Positions 34,705 through 43,405 of a DNA stretch of 64,000 nt are shown in pieces. Every line of letters starts with the position of its first letter. The first letter of the stretch is position 1. A program made the translations under genes and the position numbers. This stretch comes from CBDAUN01 sp965214615 (GTDB lineage Bacteria > Pseudomonadota > Gammaproteobacteria > Arenicellales > JAJDZL01): the NCBI GenBank assembly GCA_965214615.1, contig OZ243952.1, positions 1,364,001 through 1,428,000 of the forward strand, read 5' to 3'. Below the pieces are notes generated by a model. It was given only the letters and a program-made list of their open reading frames with translations. It was not told the origin of the DNA and made no database searches.

Positions 34705-35468
34705 CGAAGCGGCTCAATAACCAGAACTGAATTGCCATCGTAGAATTTCGCCATCAGAGGTACAGGCGCAGCCCGGTAGAAGTCAAGCGCCTGTGCCACG
34801 GCGTCCTTGATTGTGCCGGTAAATTCTGACGGGTACGATATTTCGTAGTCGTGGCGACTCTTCCAGTCAAGATGCCAGCCGGCCTTCGTCGCCCAAGAGT
34901 CGATATTCTGGTAAAGGGTCAATGATTCGTCGAACTGCCACGGGCTTGATTCATTGCTGACCGGTGTCACCATGTCCTGATTCGAACCGTACTTCCAAAT
35001 CAATCCTTCGTCTTCGCTGTGATTCCCCGAGTGCTGAATTTCATCGAATCTTGTCGTATAGCCTTCCTTCAATTCGAATGTTACCGTTCGCTCCAGCGGG
35101 TCTTCGACAATTTGCCAAGGTTTTCCGGCAATCATTTCGAGAGCAGTTCTAAGCGGAATCGGCCCGATAGACCGGTGCACTCTTGGCAAAGGCATGCTGA
35201 ATAGGCGTTCAAGTTCGATACGATCCGTATTACGCTGCGCGTAGCCCGATTGCGCTAGGAGGTAATCGATTGCGCCTCCGACGCTGGCAATCGATGCAGG
35301 AAAGTCTACTTTGACGACTACGGACAGGAGGTCGCTTTGTTCGGACGACGGCGCATATGATTGCTGGGTATAGCGGTCAATTTGAATGTCCGAGCCGCCG
35401 AGCGAAGTATTCCAGCACGTCAGCAGCGGAACCGCAATTGAAAACATTCTGTAAATATGAAAAGTCAT
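34701..35468 (-). CDS. pilL: PilL-like type IVb pilus protein (TIGR03748/TcpQ-like)
   Basis: A 255-residue exported protein that heads the pilus operon. After a signal peptide it has the TIGR03748 domain (about residues 30-125, with A-L-E-M-I-A-G-K-P-W), a linker, and a C-terminal TcpQ-like domain (about 165-250, with G-W-H-L-D-W). TcpQ domains help localise or stabilise the secretin. The short gene lacks any extra middle domain found in some PilL proteins. About 60 bases separate it from the ArdC-like gene, so it may be expressed from the same transcript. Confidence 0.78.
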   Translation of the reverse strand: MTFHIYRMFSIAVPLLTCWNTSLGGSDIQIDRYTQQSYAPSSEQSDLLSVVVKVDFPASIASVGGAIDYLLAQSGYAQRNTDRIELERLFSMPLPRVHRSIGPIPLRTALEMIAGKPWQIVEDPLERTVTFELKEGYTTRFDEIQHSGNHSEDEGLIWKYGSNQDMVTPVSNESSPWQFDESLTLYQNIDSWATKAGWHLDWKSRHDYEISYPSEFTGTIKDAVAQALDFYRAAPVPLMAKFYDGNSVLVIEPLR

Positions 35469-35528
35469 GATCGCAATCCTGCGCTACCTATGGCATCGAG
35501 TCAAAGAAAAAATACAAATACGCTCGAG

Positions 35529-36491
35529 CTATTTTTCGACTCGGTTTTCGACCTGTGAATCTGGAACATCGTAATGCGGTCTGTTGTCGCCGTTTGCCAG
35601 CATGAAAATGTAGGATGCCGCCTGCGAGGCAAGATTGCTCGCTCTAAAAATTGCTCGCGGGTCATGCTCCAAGGACTTTATCCAGGAAAGCACGTAGCCC
35701 TCGTGCCGCAATCGGCCAGGAATTCCCAAGTCAGCGCATAGGTAGGCGGCGCCGATTTCGGCAACCAGTTCTTCAAAGGCATATTCCGGCGAATCTCGAA
35801 TCCAGTCAGAAGTAATGCCGGGTCGCGCCAAGCGTTTGTGACTGCCGGTCCAATGAACCAGTTCATGCAGGACTGTGCTGTAATAGCCGCCGGTGGTCGC
35901 GAAACTGGTTCGCGGCGGAATCGTGATCTGATCATTTCTGGGGTAGTAGCATGCGTTGTTGCCGTGATGGCATATGTTTGCACCTGTGCTCTGAACGAGT
36001 TCCTCAGCGGCAGCGTGAGAATCCCACTTTGTCGACTGATTTGTATCGTCCGTGCTTTGCAGAATCTTATCCGGCAAATTGGAGCACTGGTCGATGTTGA
36101 ACAGCGTGAAGCCTCTCATCAGTTTGATCGTCGACATCAGTTGTTGGCCGTTATCGCCTTTCAATGCAATGCCATCGACATTTCTCTTTGGTATCTGCAC
36201 TTGGCGGTACATTACAACGAGGGTGCCTTTCTGGCCGCGGCGAACCCGTCCGTTCAGTCTAGAAACCTGCTTGAATGTCAGCCAAAGATCGTGGTCGTAT
36301 TTCTTTGTGCTTGCTGCGGACCAGAGAATCGGGATGTTGATGCCGGAGTACTTGCGTCCGCTGAGTGCATTCATTGGGCGTCCGTAACTGCAGTTGATAC
36401 GGCGCCAGGGGCGTATCCACGGAGGCGCTCCTTCATATAGCGCCCGAATGAACTGATTTGTGATTGTGCAATAGATTTCTCTGTGCTTCAT
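35529..36491 (-). CDS. ArdC-like antirestriction protein with zincin-type domain
   Basis: A 320-residue protein with an N-terminal single-strand DNA-binding domain (about 1-125: P-P-W-I-R-P-W, N-A-L-S-G-R-K-Y-S-G-I-N) and a C-terminal metallopeptidase-like domain with H-E-L-V-H-W-T-G-S at about residue 211 and an E-E-L-V-A-E-I-G-A helix downstream. ArdC proteins protect incoming conjugative DNA from restriction and bind single-stranded DNA. Its retention in an element that appears to lack a relaxase is a point of interest. It is followed by the pilus operon. Confidence 0.85.
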   Translation of the reverse strand: MKHREIYCTITNQFIRALYEGAPPWIRPWRRINCSYGRPMNALSGRKYSGINIPILWSAASTKKYDHDLWLTFKQVSRLNGRVRRGQKGTLVVMYRQVQIPKRNVDGIALKGDNGQQLMSTIKLMRGFTLFNIDQCSNLPDKILQSTDDTNQSTKWDSHAAAEELVQSTGANICHHGNNACYYPRNDQITIPPRTSFATTGGYYSTVLHELVHWTGSHKRLARPGITSDWIRDSPEYAFEELVAEIGAAYLCADLGIPGRLRHEGYVLSWIKSLEHDPRAIFRASNLASQAASYIFMLANGDNRPHYDVPDSQVENRVEK

Positions 36492-36738
36492 GCCAATAGA
36501 CTTGTGTTGTGAACCGATTGACGTTCATCGTAGGAACTGATTCACGAATGGCAAAGCGAAAAATCAAACAAAATTCATCGATATTTTTCAGGAGGCAAAA
36601 TCCGATAGATAGGCCATCGACTTCGATGGCACTTTGCGCATTAAGCCGCCGAATGAGGTGCTAGGTGATCGATGTGACAGGCTGAAGAATTAGTTCAGTG
36701 TCGCGGTTCGACTTGAGAAAACGATTGAAATCGAAACG

Positions 36739-37989
36739 CTATTTGCGCCTGTTGCGAACTTCCTGCGCTATTTGCTGACGACGGCTTTCTTTTGCCGCTT
36801 CATACGCTTTGATGGATTGGGCACGCTTGGTCCGCTTGGCATATACGGATTCAGCCAGTTCGATCTGAAACCTGCCGTCGGATTTCAGTCCGTAGCCATT
36901 CTCAGTCAGACGTTTGCAGTATGTGGAAAGGAGCGACACGGGATTGTGCACAGGCTCATACTTGCCGTCGATACCGATCTGTATCCGCCCGCAAAGCTCG
37001 TCCAGCAGCACCTGCTCCCATCGGGTCCACGGCATCGGAGGCTCCGGCAACTGATCCGGCAGCCGACTCAGGCAAATTTTTGCCAGATATCTCTGATTGG
37101 AAGTCAGCGAGTCTGGGAAAATCAAGTCGCTCAATTCACATGAACTGGTCTCAGTCGGTAAGTGGTAATATTTATTTTTTTTACTACTACTAACAGTGAC
37201 AAATCGTTCTACAGAACTGTTCGAGTTCGTTTCGTGAACTGTACGGGATTGCTTTTCGCCGTGGTTCATGTCGTGAACTACGGTCGATTTGCCTGATAGG
37301 TCTTGATGTTCATCGCCGTCGTCCTTGGGGAGGTCGGGATTGCTGATCGCTTTTGGGTGGTAGCTATAGAACTGCGAGTTCTGATCCCCGTCCCGGTTTT
37401 TCCATGCCTCAAGTCGCCGGGTGAATGGATGCTGGTCGCTAAGCGGGTCAGTGTCGCTGTCAATTTCGCACTTGAAAGTAGTTGTGATTGTCGCTGCAAC
37501 TTTCCGTACGTCACTGTTCCTATGATTTGCACATTCGTAGGAAAATGCCATGTAGTTTGCATCCAGTTCAAAAGTGTCGCTCAGCGATACAGGCTCGCCG
37601 TGGATCATGTAGATGTTTCCATCCTTTATGAATTGCCCGGTTGCGTTTCTGACCCGCTCGCGCCGAAGCAGCGTAATCCATCGTGTCAGTCGAAGTTTGG
37701 TAATCGATGTAGCCACAACTCCTCTCGAAATCTGCAGGCTTGACTGGATGTCGTCGTAGGTGGGAAACGCTGTCAGTGACATCCCGGGTGAGCAGCGTGA
37801 ACGAATAACCAGCCAGACTACCTTGTCGTAGGGATTCAGTACTGGATCGAGAATCAGCATTCTCGGATGGGAATCGTGCCAGTTGTCCGTGTAGATCATG
37901 CCGGACAATTTTCGGTCGTGGCTGCGAAATGAATCAATTGCAGCAAGGACCTTGTCCAGCTTGCTCGGTGATTGGTTGGAATGAATCAT
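36739..37989 (-). CDS. STY4528-like pathogenicity-island replication/partition protein
   Basis: A 416-residue protein. Residues about 45-125 contain a winged-helix-like segment (P-Y-D-K-V-V-W-L-V-I, then I-S-R-G-V-V-A-T-S-I). A low-complexity linker rich in Asn, Ser and Lys follows, and then a C-terminal region (about 310-416) ending in a strongly basic tail. Place in the element, directly after DUF2857 and parB, is that of the STY4528 family of SPI-7/PFGI-1-type islands, thought to help replicate the excised circle. The family call relies on synteny and overall layout. Confidence 0.65.
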   Translation of the reverse strand: MIHSNQSPSKLDKVLAAIDSFRSHDRKLSGMIYTDNWHDSHPRMLILDPVLNPYDKVVWLVIRSRCSPGMSLTAFPTYDDIQSSLQISRGVVATSITKLRLTRWITLLRRERVRNATGQFIKDGNIYMIHGEPVSLSDTFELDANYMAFSYECANHRNSDVRKVAATITTTFKCEIDSDTDPLSDQHPFTRRLEAWKNRDGDQNSQFYSYHPKAISNPDLPKDDGDEHQDLSGKSTVVHDMNHGEKQSRTVHETNSNSSVERFVTVSSSKKNKYYHLPTETSSCELSDLIFPDSLTSNQRYLAKICLSRLPDQLPEPPMPWTRWEQVLLDELCGRIQIGIDGKYEPVHNPVSLLSTYCKRLTENGYGLKSDGRFQIELAESVYAKRTKRAQSIKAYEAAKESRRQQIAQEVRNRRK

Positions 37990-38113
37990 GGAAGGTCTCG
38001 CGCGAAAACGAATGAACGTTCAGGCAGGAAATGCCTGAATTAGCCGAAGCGGTTCTCTCGTCTTCACGCGAGTGTTCACTTAGGTCGCCGATCCAAAAAA
38101 GAGTTGGGCGCCG

Positions 38114-38701
38114 CTAGTTCGCGGTGCGAAATAGCGTCTTGAGCGACCCGTCGCGGTCCCATTGCTTGGTCAGGAACCAGATGACCCGCAATGACACTTC
38201 GGAGTTCAATGCCTCGTAGATGCCCATGAATTCTTTTGCTCCGAGCCTCTGGCTGGATTCAAACGAACTCTGAAGCACGACCCACACCCTGTCAGCAATT
38301 TCCTGAGTTGGTGTGGCAGGCCTCCCTCGGGACGAAACGCCCAGACCGTACTGGTGCCGTTTCTGTATGAACTCCTTGCTTCCCATGCCTGTCAATGCAT
38401 GCACCATGGGCAGCGGTGCTTCGTTTCGAATTAGATCGTCAATGATCCTGTTTTTCATATGCTCTCGATTTATGTAGTCAATCATACGCCAATAGATCTC
38501 CGGATTTATCTTGATGGTGAGAAAATGTGAACGCGTAGAAGCAAGCCGCAACGCGTCCGTGGTAGTTAGCGACTGCAAAGCGCTGATTTCGCGAGGTCCG
38601 AACCCCATTTCATGAAGAGCCTGGAAATCGCCTTCTTCCTGACATCGCTGGCAATACACGATTATTGCTCGCGTCAGTTCGGTTTCTTTCTTAATGGTCA
38701 T
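38114..38701 (-). CDS. DUF2857 family protein
   Basis: A 195-residue, mostly helical protein with no signal or membrane segment. The N-terminal third shows the family's pattern (a helix followed by E-M-G-F-G-P-R-E-I-S-A-L), then K-I-N-P-E-I-Y-W-R-M-I-D and A-P-L-P-M-V-H-A-L-T-G. DUF2857 genes sit between parB and the STY4528-like gene in PFGI-1 islands, exactly as here. The function is unknown; a DNA-binding role is likely given the basic helices. It overlaps the parB stop by 4 bases. Confidence 0.75.
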   Translation of the reverse strand: MTIKKETELTRAIIVYCQRCQEEGDFQALHEMGFGPREISALQSLTTTDALRLASTRSHFLTIKINPEIYWRMIDYINREHMKNRIIDDLIRNEAPLPMVHALTGMGSKEFIQKRHQYGLGVSSRGRPATPTQEIADRVWVVLQSSFESSQRLGAKEFMGIYEALNSEVSLRVIWFLTKQWDRDGSLKTLFRTAN

Positions 38702-40380
38702 AGCTTGGTATTTACCTCCAATGGATTTTGTTGAAACAATTCGATGTTATGTTCTACTGAAAGATGATGTATCGAACGATAGGTGTCAATCAAAACAGTA
38801 AGATCATCCCACGTTTGCGGGTCTACGCGACGCGAGCAAACACTGAACAGGCTCATTAGCGGTCTAGGGCAAATCAGATGGTTTCTGGCGCTTCGATACA
38901 GCACGCTGTCATCCGCGGTGCGGACATAGTCCAGCAGTGACCCGCCTCCGGCCATTTTGGCCGTCGTCGGTCGATCCGCTTCCAAAGCCCAGGGCAAGTC
39001 GCAAAATTCAAACAGGATCCACCAAAGGCAATCGCGCAGTGCAACGTCGTGTTGTCGCGCCTGCTTAGCCTCTGCGGGAAAGTCGATAATCAAGTATCCC
39101 AATCCCCAGTACGCGATGTCCGAAACTACCTTGCGCTTTGTCTGAGGGTGTTCGTGAAATGCAAAGCGTCTGGCGATCGACATTGCGCACGACGCGCACC
39201 GTTTCCGAAGCATCTGAAGTTTTGTCGCTATTTGATCATTAGGCGTTCGAATTGTCTTGTGTGAGGGTTGTTTCCGGGACTGAATCGCGGACGCTTTGCT
39301 GCTTTGCGATAAAGTTGAACTGTCGGAAGGCGATAGGGATGAAAAACTGGTGTTTGCACAAAAATTGTGCAAAATATCGGTCTTCGTTTGGGTGTTTACA
39401 CTGTAAACACCCGATTCTTGCACAAAATTTGTGCAAGAATCTTTCCAGTCCGAATGATTTGGCTCGATGGCAACAGGCACTGAATCTGAGTTCAAAGGTG
39501 TGTCATCGAGATTCATGTAGCCGTCGATTCGCAACGATATGTCATGAATCGAAGTTTCCGTTAAATGTGCAATTTGAGACTCCAACTCCCTTCTGAAACC
39601 CGCAAAATTCCAAGTTACCTCATCAAACAGCGCAAGTGTCTGCATGAAAATATCATGATGCTCCTGTTCACGAATCTTGAATTCTGCACACACTTTTCGG
39701 GACGCGCCGTCCAGTGTACGGATGCGTTGAATCTGCGGGCGGCCAAATGTCTTGCACAGCGCATACGGCATCGATTCCTCGATTACATCGACGGCATAGA
39801 TCATGACTGATAAGGAACTGAGGCTGGTGGGGTAGCCCTTTGACGAAAGAAGCGTGACGATGTCTCGAAGCGATAGATTGTCTTGGTCCAATTCTTTCTT
39901 CAGTTGCTCGATCGCAAATTTTACCCCGCATGCCCGGTCGACGAAGCACAGCGACTTGCGCATTTCATTTTCCTGAAGGTGCCCGACTATGGCATCGGAC
40001 TCGCACCCCGTCCACGGGCTAAATACGCAGTCGACTGACTCGAAACGAGTGTCGCCGGTCTCGTCATATAGGGTCTGTACCGCGACGAGCCTCGTATTTC
40101 CGCCCTTGTAGATCATGAAGTTCGAATTTTCCGGTCGACGCGTGATGACCAGGGGTTGATTCATGCCGTCGCATTGGATTGACTCCTTGATCTTCAAGTA
40201 GTTTGGGTTTGTGTCGCGTCGAGGGTTCTTGTCATATGTTTCGATCTGCGCTACCGGAACGGTCATCATCACCTTTGTCTTGATGTCGTCTTTCAATCCG
40301 GCCTTGAAACTTGGGAGCGCCCCGTTGCTTTCCGAAAGCATTCGGCTCATGACGTCTTCGACTGATGGTCGTGTCGGCAT
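38698..40380 (-). CDS. parB: ParB-family partition protein of the element (TIGR03764-like)
   Basis: A 560-residue ParB-like protein. The N-terminal CTP-binding/ParB domain (about residues 35-150) has D-K-N-P-R-R and L-V-A-V-Q-T-L-Y-D, followed by a helix-turn-helix region (about 150-200) with L-S-S-K-G-Y. The long C-terminal part (from about 290) is specific to island ParB proteins. It would bind centromere-like sites and hold the circular form during replication. It starts 12 bases after parA ends and its stop overlaps DUF2857. Confidence 0.82.
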   Translation of the reverse strand: MPTRPSVEDVMSRMLSESNGALPSFKAGLKDDIKTKVMMTVPVAQIETYDKNPRRDTNPNYLKIKESIQCDGMNQPLVITRRPENSNFMIYKGGNTRLVAVQTLYDETGDTRFESVDCVFSPWTGCESDAIVGHLQENEMRKSLCFVDRACGVKFAIEQLKKELDQDNLSLRDIVTLLSSKGYPTSLSSLSVMIYAVDVIEESMPYALCKTFGRPQIQRIRTLDGASRKVCAEFKIREQEHHDIFMQTLALFDEVTWNFAGFRRELESQIAHLTETSIHDISLRIDGYMNLDDTPLNSDSVPVAIEPNHSDWKDSCTNFVQESGVYSVNTQTKTDILHNFCANTSFSSLSPSDSSTLSQSSKASAIQSRKQPSHKTIRTPNDQIATKLQMLRKRCASCAMSIARRFAFHEHPQTKRKVVSDIAYWGLGYLIIDFPAEAKQARQHDVALRDCLWWILFEFCDLPWALEADRPTTAKMAGGGSLLDYVRTADDSVLYRSARNHLICPRPLMSLFSVCSRRVDPQTWDDLTVLIDTYRSIHHLSVEHNIELFQQNPLEVNTKL

Positions 40381-40392
40381 ATCGGCAAAACC

Positions 40393-41199
40393 TCAGGACG
40401 TTGACTTGATCTGCGCCGTGCTGTCTCTCAGCATCGGCCACAATTCAAGTGCAAGCGAAGTCATCGTCTCGTTTGCACTGGCACCGAGGCGCCGGTTCTT
40501 TTCGAGCAAATGCACCGGGACTTGCGCGGTTGCCGCATCTTTATAGACTATCCGGTCAGGCACCGCGGTGGCTAGAATGCGCAATTCGGGAGAATTTTCA
40601 AAAAGCGAGTGAATGTTTCGGGTGACTTTGTACCCGTCAATAGTCCTGCGTGTGCGGTACAGAACGCCTGAAACTGAGTGATGCGACGTGGCGAATGTCT
40701 GGCGCAGTTTGCAAATCGATTGCAGTGTCCCACGGATGAATTCGCGAGACGAGAGCATATCGGGCACGATCGGGCAAAGCACCCGGTCGCTGGCGATCAG
40801 CGCAGCGTCGAGCATCGGATTTACCGATCCTTTCGTATCGATGATGACAAAGTCATATCCGGCAAGCTTCTGCAGCGCGGACTTGACTCGGTTTCTGCCA
40901 TCCGGAATTCGATGCAGGAGACTTTCGCATTCTAGTCCCGGATCGTCGGAAACAATGATGTCCAAGCGCGGCAACGCGGTCTTGCTGATCGATTCGTCGA
41001 CGTCAAGATGCGAAAACAGACGGGAAACTCCGTACTTGGCATGGCCGGTGATCGGAAAGTATCTGCTAAGTGACGGCTGAGGGTCTGTGTCGATCAAAAG
41101 CACGTTCCAGCCCCAGTCTGAAACGAGGCCGGCAAGGTTGGCGCACAGGGTTGTCTTCCCAACTCCGCCCTTGGTTCCGCAAACAGTGAGTATCGTCAT
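40393..41199 (-). CDS. parA: ParA/Soj-type partition ATPase
   Basis: A 268-residue ParA-family ATPase with deviant Walker A K-G-G-V-G-K-T-T at residues 10-17, V-I-I-D-T-K (a Walker A'-like segment) and D-T-D-P-Q-P-S near residue 38. ATG 41199 gives the normal N-terminus; an upstream in-frame start at 41274 would add 25 odd residues and run through the hairpin repeat. In this element class Soj/ParA stabilises the excised circle and lies next to the attachment site. Its start is 34 bases from the right hairpin repeat. Confidence 0.9.
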   Translation of the reverse strand: MTILTVCGTKGGVGKTTLCANLAGLVSDWGWNVLLIDTDPQPSLSRYFPITGHAKYGVSRLFSHLDVDESISKTALPRLDIIVSDDPGLECESLLHRIPDGRNRVKSALQKLAGYDFVIIDTKGSVNPMLDAALIASDRVLCPIVPDMLSSREFIRGTLQSICKLRQTFATSHHSVSGVLYRTRRTIDGYKVTRNIHSLFENSPELRILATAVPDRIVYKDAATAQVPVHLLEKNRRLGASANETMTSLALELWPMLRDSTAQIKSTS

Positions 41200-41232
41200 A
41201 GCGTATACGGTGATTTCTGAGTCGTTTCCAAG

Positions 41233-41262
41233 AAGACATCTGACTCCTGCGTCAGATGTCTT
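41233..41262. repeat. Right copy of 30-nt hairpin repeat
   Basis: Identical over 30 bases to 5798-5827, in the same orientation, including the non-palindromic loop. It lies in the upstream region of parA. Flanking bases differ at the two ends, so the repeat is sharply delimited. Confidence 0.75.
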
Positions 41263-41274
41263 CGCAACTTGCAC

Positions 41275-42053
41275 GTTTGTTTTAGAAAGCGGACATAAAT
41301 AAATAAAAACAAATGGTTAGTGATTTCTACTGAAACTTGTGCAAAAATTGGCAATTATTCTTCGAGATTGAAGTTCCAACACCTGAAATTAGCGACAATT
41401 CGGGTCAATTTTGACGACAGATTCTAGGTGCCGAATGAGTACTTTTCATCCAGAAAAACCGCCTCCCAGTCAAAGTGTGACGATGGCTGCAGCTTTGCAA
41501 ATAGGGGTTGGGTAGAAAAGCTGAAGCAAGGATGACTGGGAGGCGAATCAAAGAAAATATGCTGCTGACTTGCAATCTGATGCCGAAAGCGAAAGTGCGA
41601 AATCCTGATGAAGCCTGGGTGCATCTTGAAAATTGCTTGAAGCAGGCGGCATCGTTGTATCCTGTCAATTGTTCTACGCGTCCGTTTCGCTGAGCGATTG
41701 TGCGAACCGGTCGGGTTCGCAGTGCAAAATGGTTCAACGCAACTTTGAACGCTCGCCATGCTGGCGCGACGACTATGACAGTCCGCTTTGGGTTGCGTAT
41801 CGGAATGAAGACTGCAGAAGATATGTCGATGAGTCATTTGATGAGTTCTGAATTGATGATTTGCTGCTGTAAAGCGGTTCGTGAAAATTCTAGGCGCCTT
41901 AGGTAGTAATTGCCGGTTGCAAGCCTAATCCGTGACATGGAAACTAGGGAACAGAAAAATCAAATTCAGTCGACCATAATTTTTACCGCGGCCCAGTTGC
42001 AGCAAAATCGTGGACTTTGGCCGATGCAGGTGTCCTAATATTCAATGCTTGAA
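41275..42053. other. Non-coding region between the element and metZ
   Basis: About 780 bases with no frame I can support; the longest candidates on either strand have no recognisable features. No second copy of the tRNA-Lys 3' end occurs here. Confidence 0.5.
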
Positions 42054-42082
42054 TTGACACAACGACAATTCGAGGGTAAATT
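42054..42082 (+). promoter_or_regulatory. Promoter of the metZ riboswitch transcript
   Basis: TTGACA at 42054-42059 and TAAATT at 42077-42082 are 17 bases apart. This places the RNA start at about 42089, the first bases of the aptamer. Confidence 0.6.
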
Positions 42083-42087
42083 ACTGT

Positions 42088-42191
42088 GACGCGTCGATTT
42101 GATAAACAGCTTGCGGGCGCATTAAACACACAGGCTAAAGCGGTTACTAGCGCAATCTTCATTCGTCCGTTTTCGCTTTAGCTAAGACGGA
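42088..42191 (+). promoter_or_regulatory. SAM-II-type riboswitch with sequestor for metZ
   Basis: 42091-42142 fits the SAM-II consensus: GCGTC then GATTTGA, CTTGC, GGCGC closing the first stem, ATTAAAC and GCTAAA, all in order and spacing. The GCTAAAGCG at 42134-42142 can alternatively pair with CGCTTTAGC at 42174-42182. Separately, TCCGT (42166-42170) can pair with ACGGA (42187-42191), which is part of the metZ ribosome-binding site. The two pairings exclude each other. This suggests that bound SAM takes GCTAAA into the pseudoknot, leaving the ribosome site masked. SAM-II is known mostly from Alphaproteobacteria, with fewer cases in other groups. Confidence 0.75.
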
Positions 42192-42197
42192 TTATTT

Positions 42198-43376
42198 ATG
42201 CAAACGAAAGACCAGCGTACGGTTGCGATTCGCACTGGGCATCGTCGAACAGACGAGGGCGAACATAGTCTGCCGATTTTTTCCACCTCCAGCTTTGTCT
42301 TCAAGAATGCCAGGCAGGCAGCCGATCGATTTTCCGAGACCGAAGCCGGCAATATTTATTCGAGGTTTACGAATCCTACGACCCGCGCGTTCGAAGAGCG
42401 CCTTGCGGCATTGGAAGGCGCGGACTATTGCATTGCAACTGCGTCGGGGATGTCGGCGATCTCGACTCTGTGTTTCTCGATGCTGAAAAGCGGTGACCGC
42501 ATTGTTGCCGCGCGAGGTCTTTTCGGGTCTACGATTTCGCTGTTCGCGAATTATCTGACGCAGTTCAATATCGGCGTGGACTTTGTTGGCCCCACTGATA
42601 TCGACGGGTGGTCCAATGCGATACAGCCATCCACCCGGATGCTATTTATTGAGACGCCGTCCAATCCGTTGTGCGATATTGTCGATATTGCGAAGCTCGC
42701 AGAAATTGCATCAAGTCATCGCGATTGCATGCTTGTCGTAGATAACTGCGCATGTACGCCGGCGCTGCAGCGCCCGATTGATCTGGGTGCCGATGTCGTT
42801 GTTCACTCGGCGACCAAGTTCCTTGATGGACAGGGGCGGGGTGTTGGAGGCGCAATTGTTACATGCAATCACGACATTGCGGCCAAGGCATTCGGGTATT
42901 TGCGTACAGCTGGACCTGCGATGAGTCCGTTTAACGCGTGGATTTTCTTTACCGGGATGGAAACGCTTGCGCTGAGAATGTACGAATCTAGCCGTTCAAC
43001 TCAGCAAATCGCACAGTGGCTTGCCCAGCATGATGCGGTCAGCAATGTATACTATCCGGGCTTGCCGAATCATACGGGCCATGAATTGGCCGCGCGCCAG
43101 CAGTCGGCGTTCGGCGCCATCCTTTCCTTTGATGTGGCGGGCGGGCGAAAAAATGCGTGGCAAGTCATTGATAGTACATCGCTAGTGTCTATCACTGGAA
43201 ATCTGGGAGATGTTAAAACGACAATTACACATCCTGCGTCAACGACTCATGCGCGAATCTCTGAGAAGAATCGGCGCATGTGCGGGATTACCGAAGACTT
43301 GATCCGAATGTCTATAGGACTGGAGGCGGCAGACGACATTATTGCCGACCTTGATTCAGGGCTGTCGCGGCTCTAG
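42198..43376 (+). CDS. metZ: O-succinylhomoserine sulfhydrylase
   Basis: A 392-residue Cys/Met-metabolism PLP enzyme that makes homocysteine from O-succinylhomoserine and sulfide in methionine synthesis. The PLP lysine is in S-A-T-K-F-L-D-G-Q-G-R, where the D-G-Q-G-R sequence (rather than the Y-x-x-G-H of cystathionine enzymes) fits MetZ. V-V-D-N-C-A-C-T-P and N-L-G-D-V-K-T complete the fold. The ATG follows a GACGGA site six bases upstream. Control by the adjacent SAM-II-type riboswitch fits end-product feedback. It is a single-gene unit, convergent with the liu operon, whose last gene ends 30 bases beyond its stop. Confidence 0.92.
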   Translation: MQTKDQRTVAIRTGHRRTDEGEHSLPIFSTSSFVFKNARQAADRFSETEAGNIYSRFTNPTTRAFEERLAALEGADYCIATASGMSAISTLCFSMLKSGDRIVAARGLFGSTISLFANYLTQFNIGVDFVGPTDIDGWSNAIQPSTRMLFIETPSNPLCDIVDIAKLAEIASSHRDCMLVVDNCACTPALQRPIDLGADVVVHSATKFLDGQGRGVGGAIVTCNHDIAAKAFGYLRTAGPAMSPFNAWIFFTGMETLALRMYESSRSTQQIAQWLAQHDAVSNVYYPGLPNHTGHELAARQQSAFGAILSFDVAGGRKNAWQVIDSTSLVSITGNLGDVKTTITHPASTTHARISEKNRRMCGITEDLIRMSIGLEAADDIIADLDSGLSRL

Positions 43377-43405
43377 AACCGCTGCCTGGATCAAATTTAC
43401 CGTGC

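Larger units (their letters stand above)
5798..41262. mobile_element. Reduced MPF-G type integrative conjugative element with type IVb pilus
   Basis: The two identical 30-nt hairpin repeats at 5798-5827 and 41233-41262 bracket an integrase at one end and parA at the other, the normal polarity of PFGI-1/PAPI-1/SPI-7-type elements. Between them are parA, parB, DUF2857, STY4528-like, ArdC-like, pilL-N-O-P-Q-R-S-V-peptidase and thirteen MPF-G secretion genes, all on the minus strand. Missing by inspection are the relaxase (TraI), coupling protein (TraD), TIGR03747, TIGR03757, TIGR03765, lytic transglycosylase, topoisomerase III and single-strand binding protein. A metabolic gene block at 10372-15646 interrupts the secretion operon. 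The boundaries are inferred from the repeats and gene content; the exact attachment sites are not proven. Confidence 0.7.

Noticed and set aside
41405..41906. Short frames on both strands between parA and metZ
   Set aside because: They overlap each other, are short, and show no motif, signal or operon context.
5366..42053. tRNA-Lys 3' end as the attachment core of the element
   Set aside because: I looked for a second copy of the last 20 or so tRNA bases around 41.2-42.1 kb and found only 7-base matches. The 30-nt hairpin pair is the better boundary candidate.
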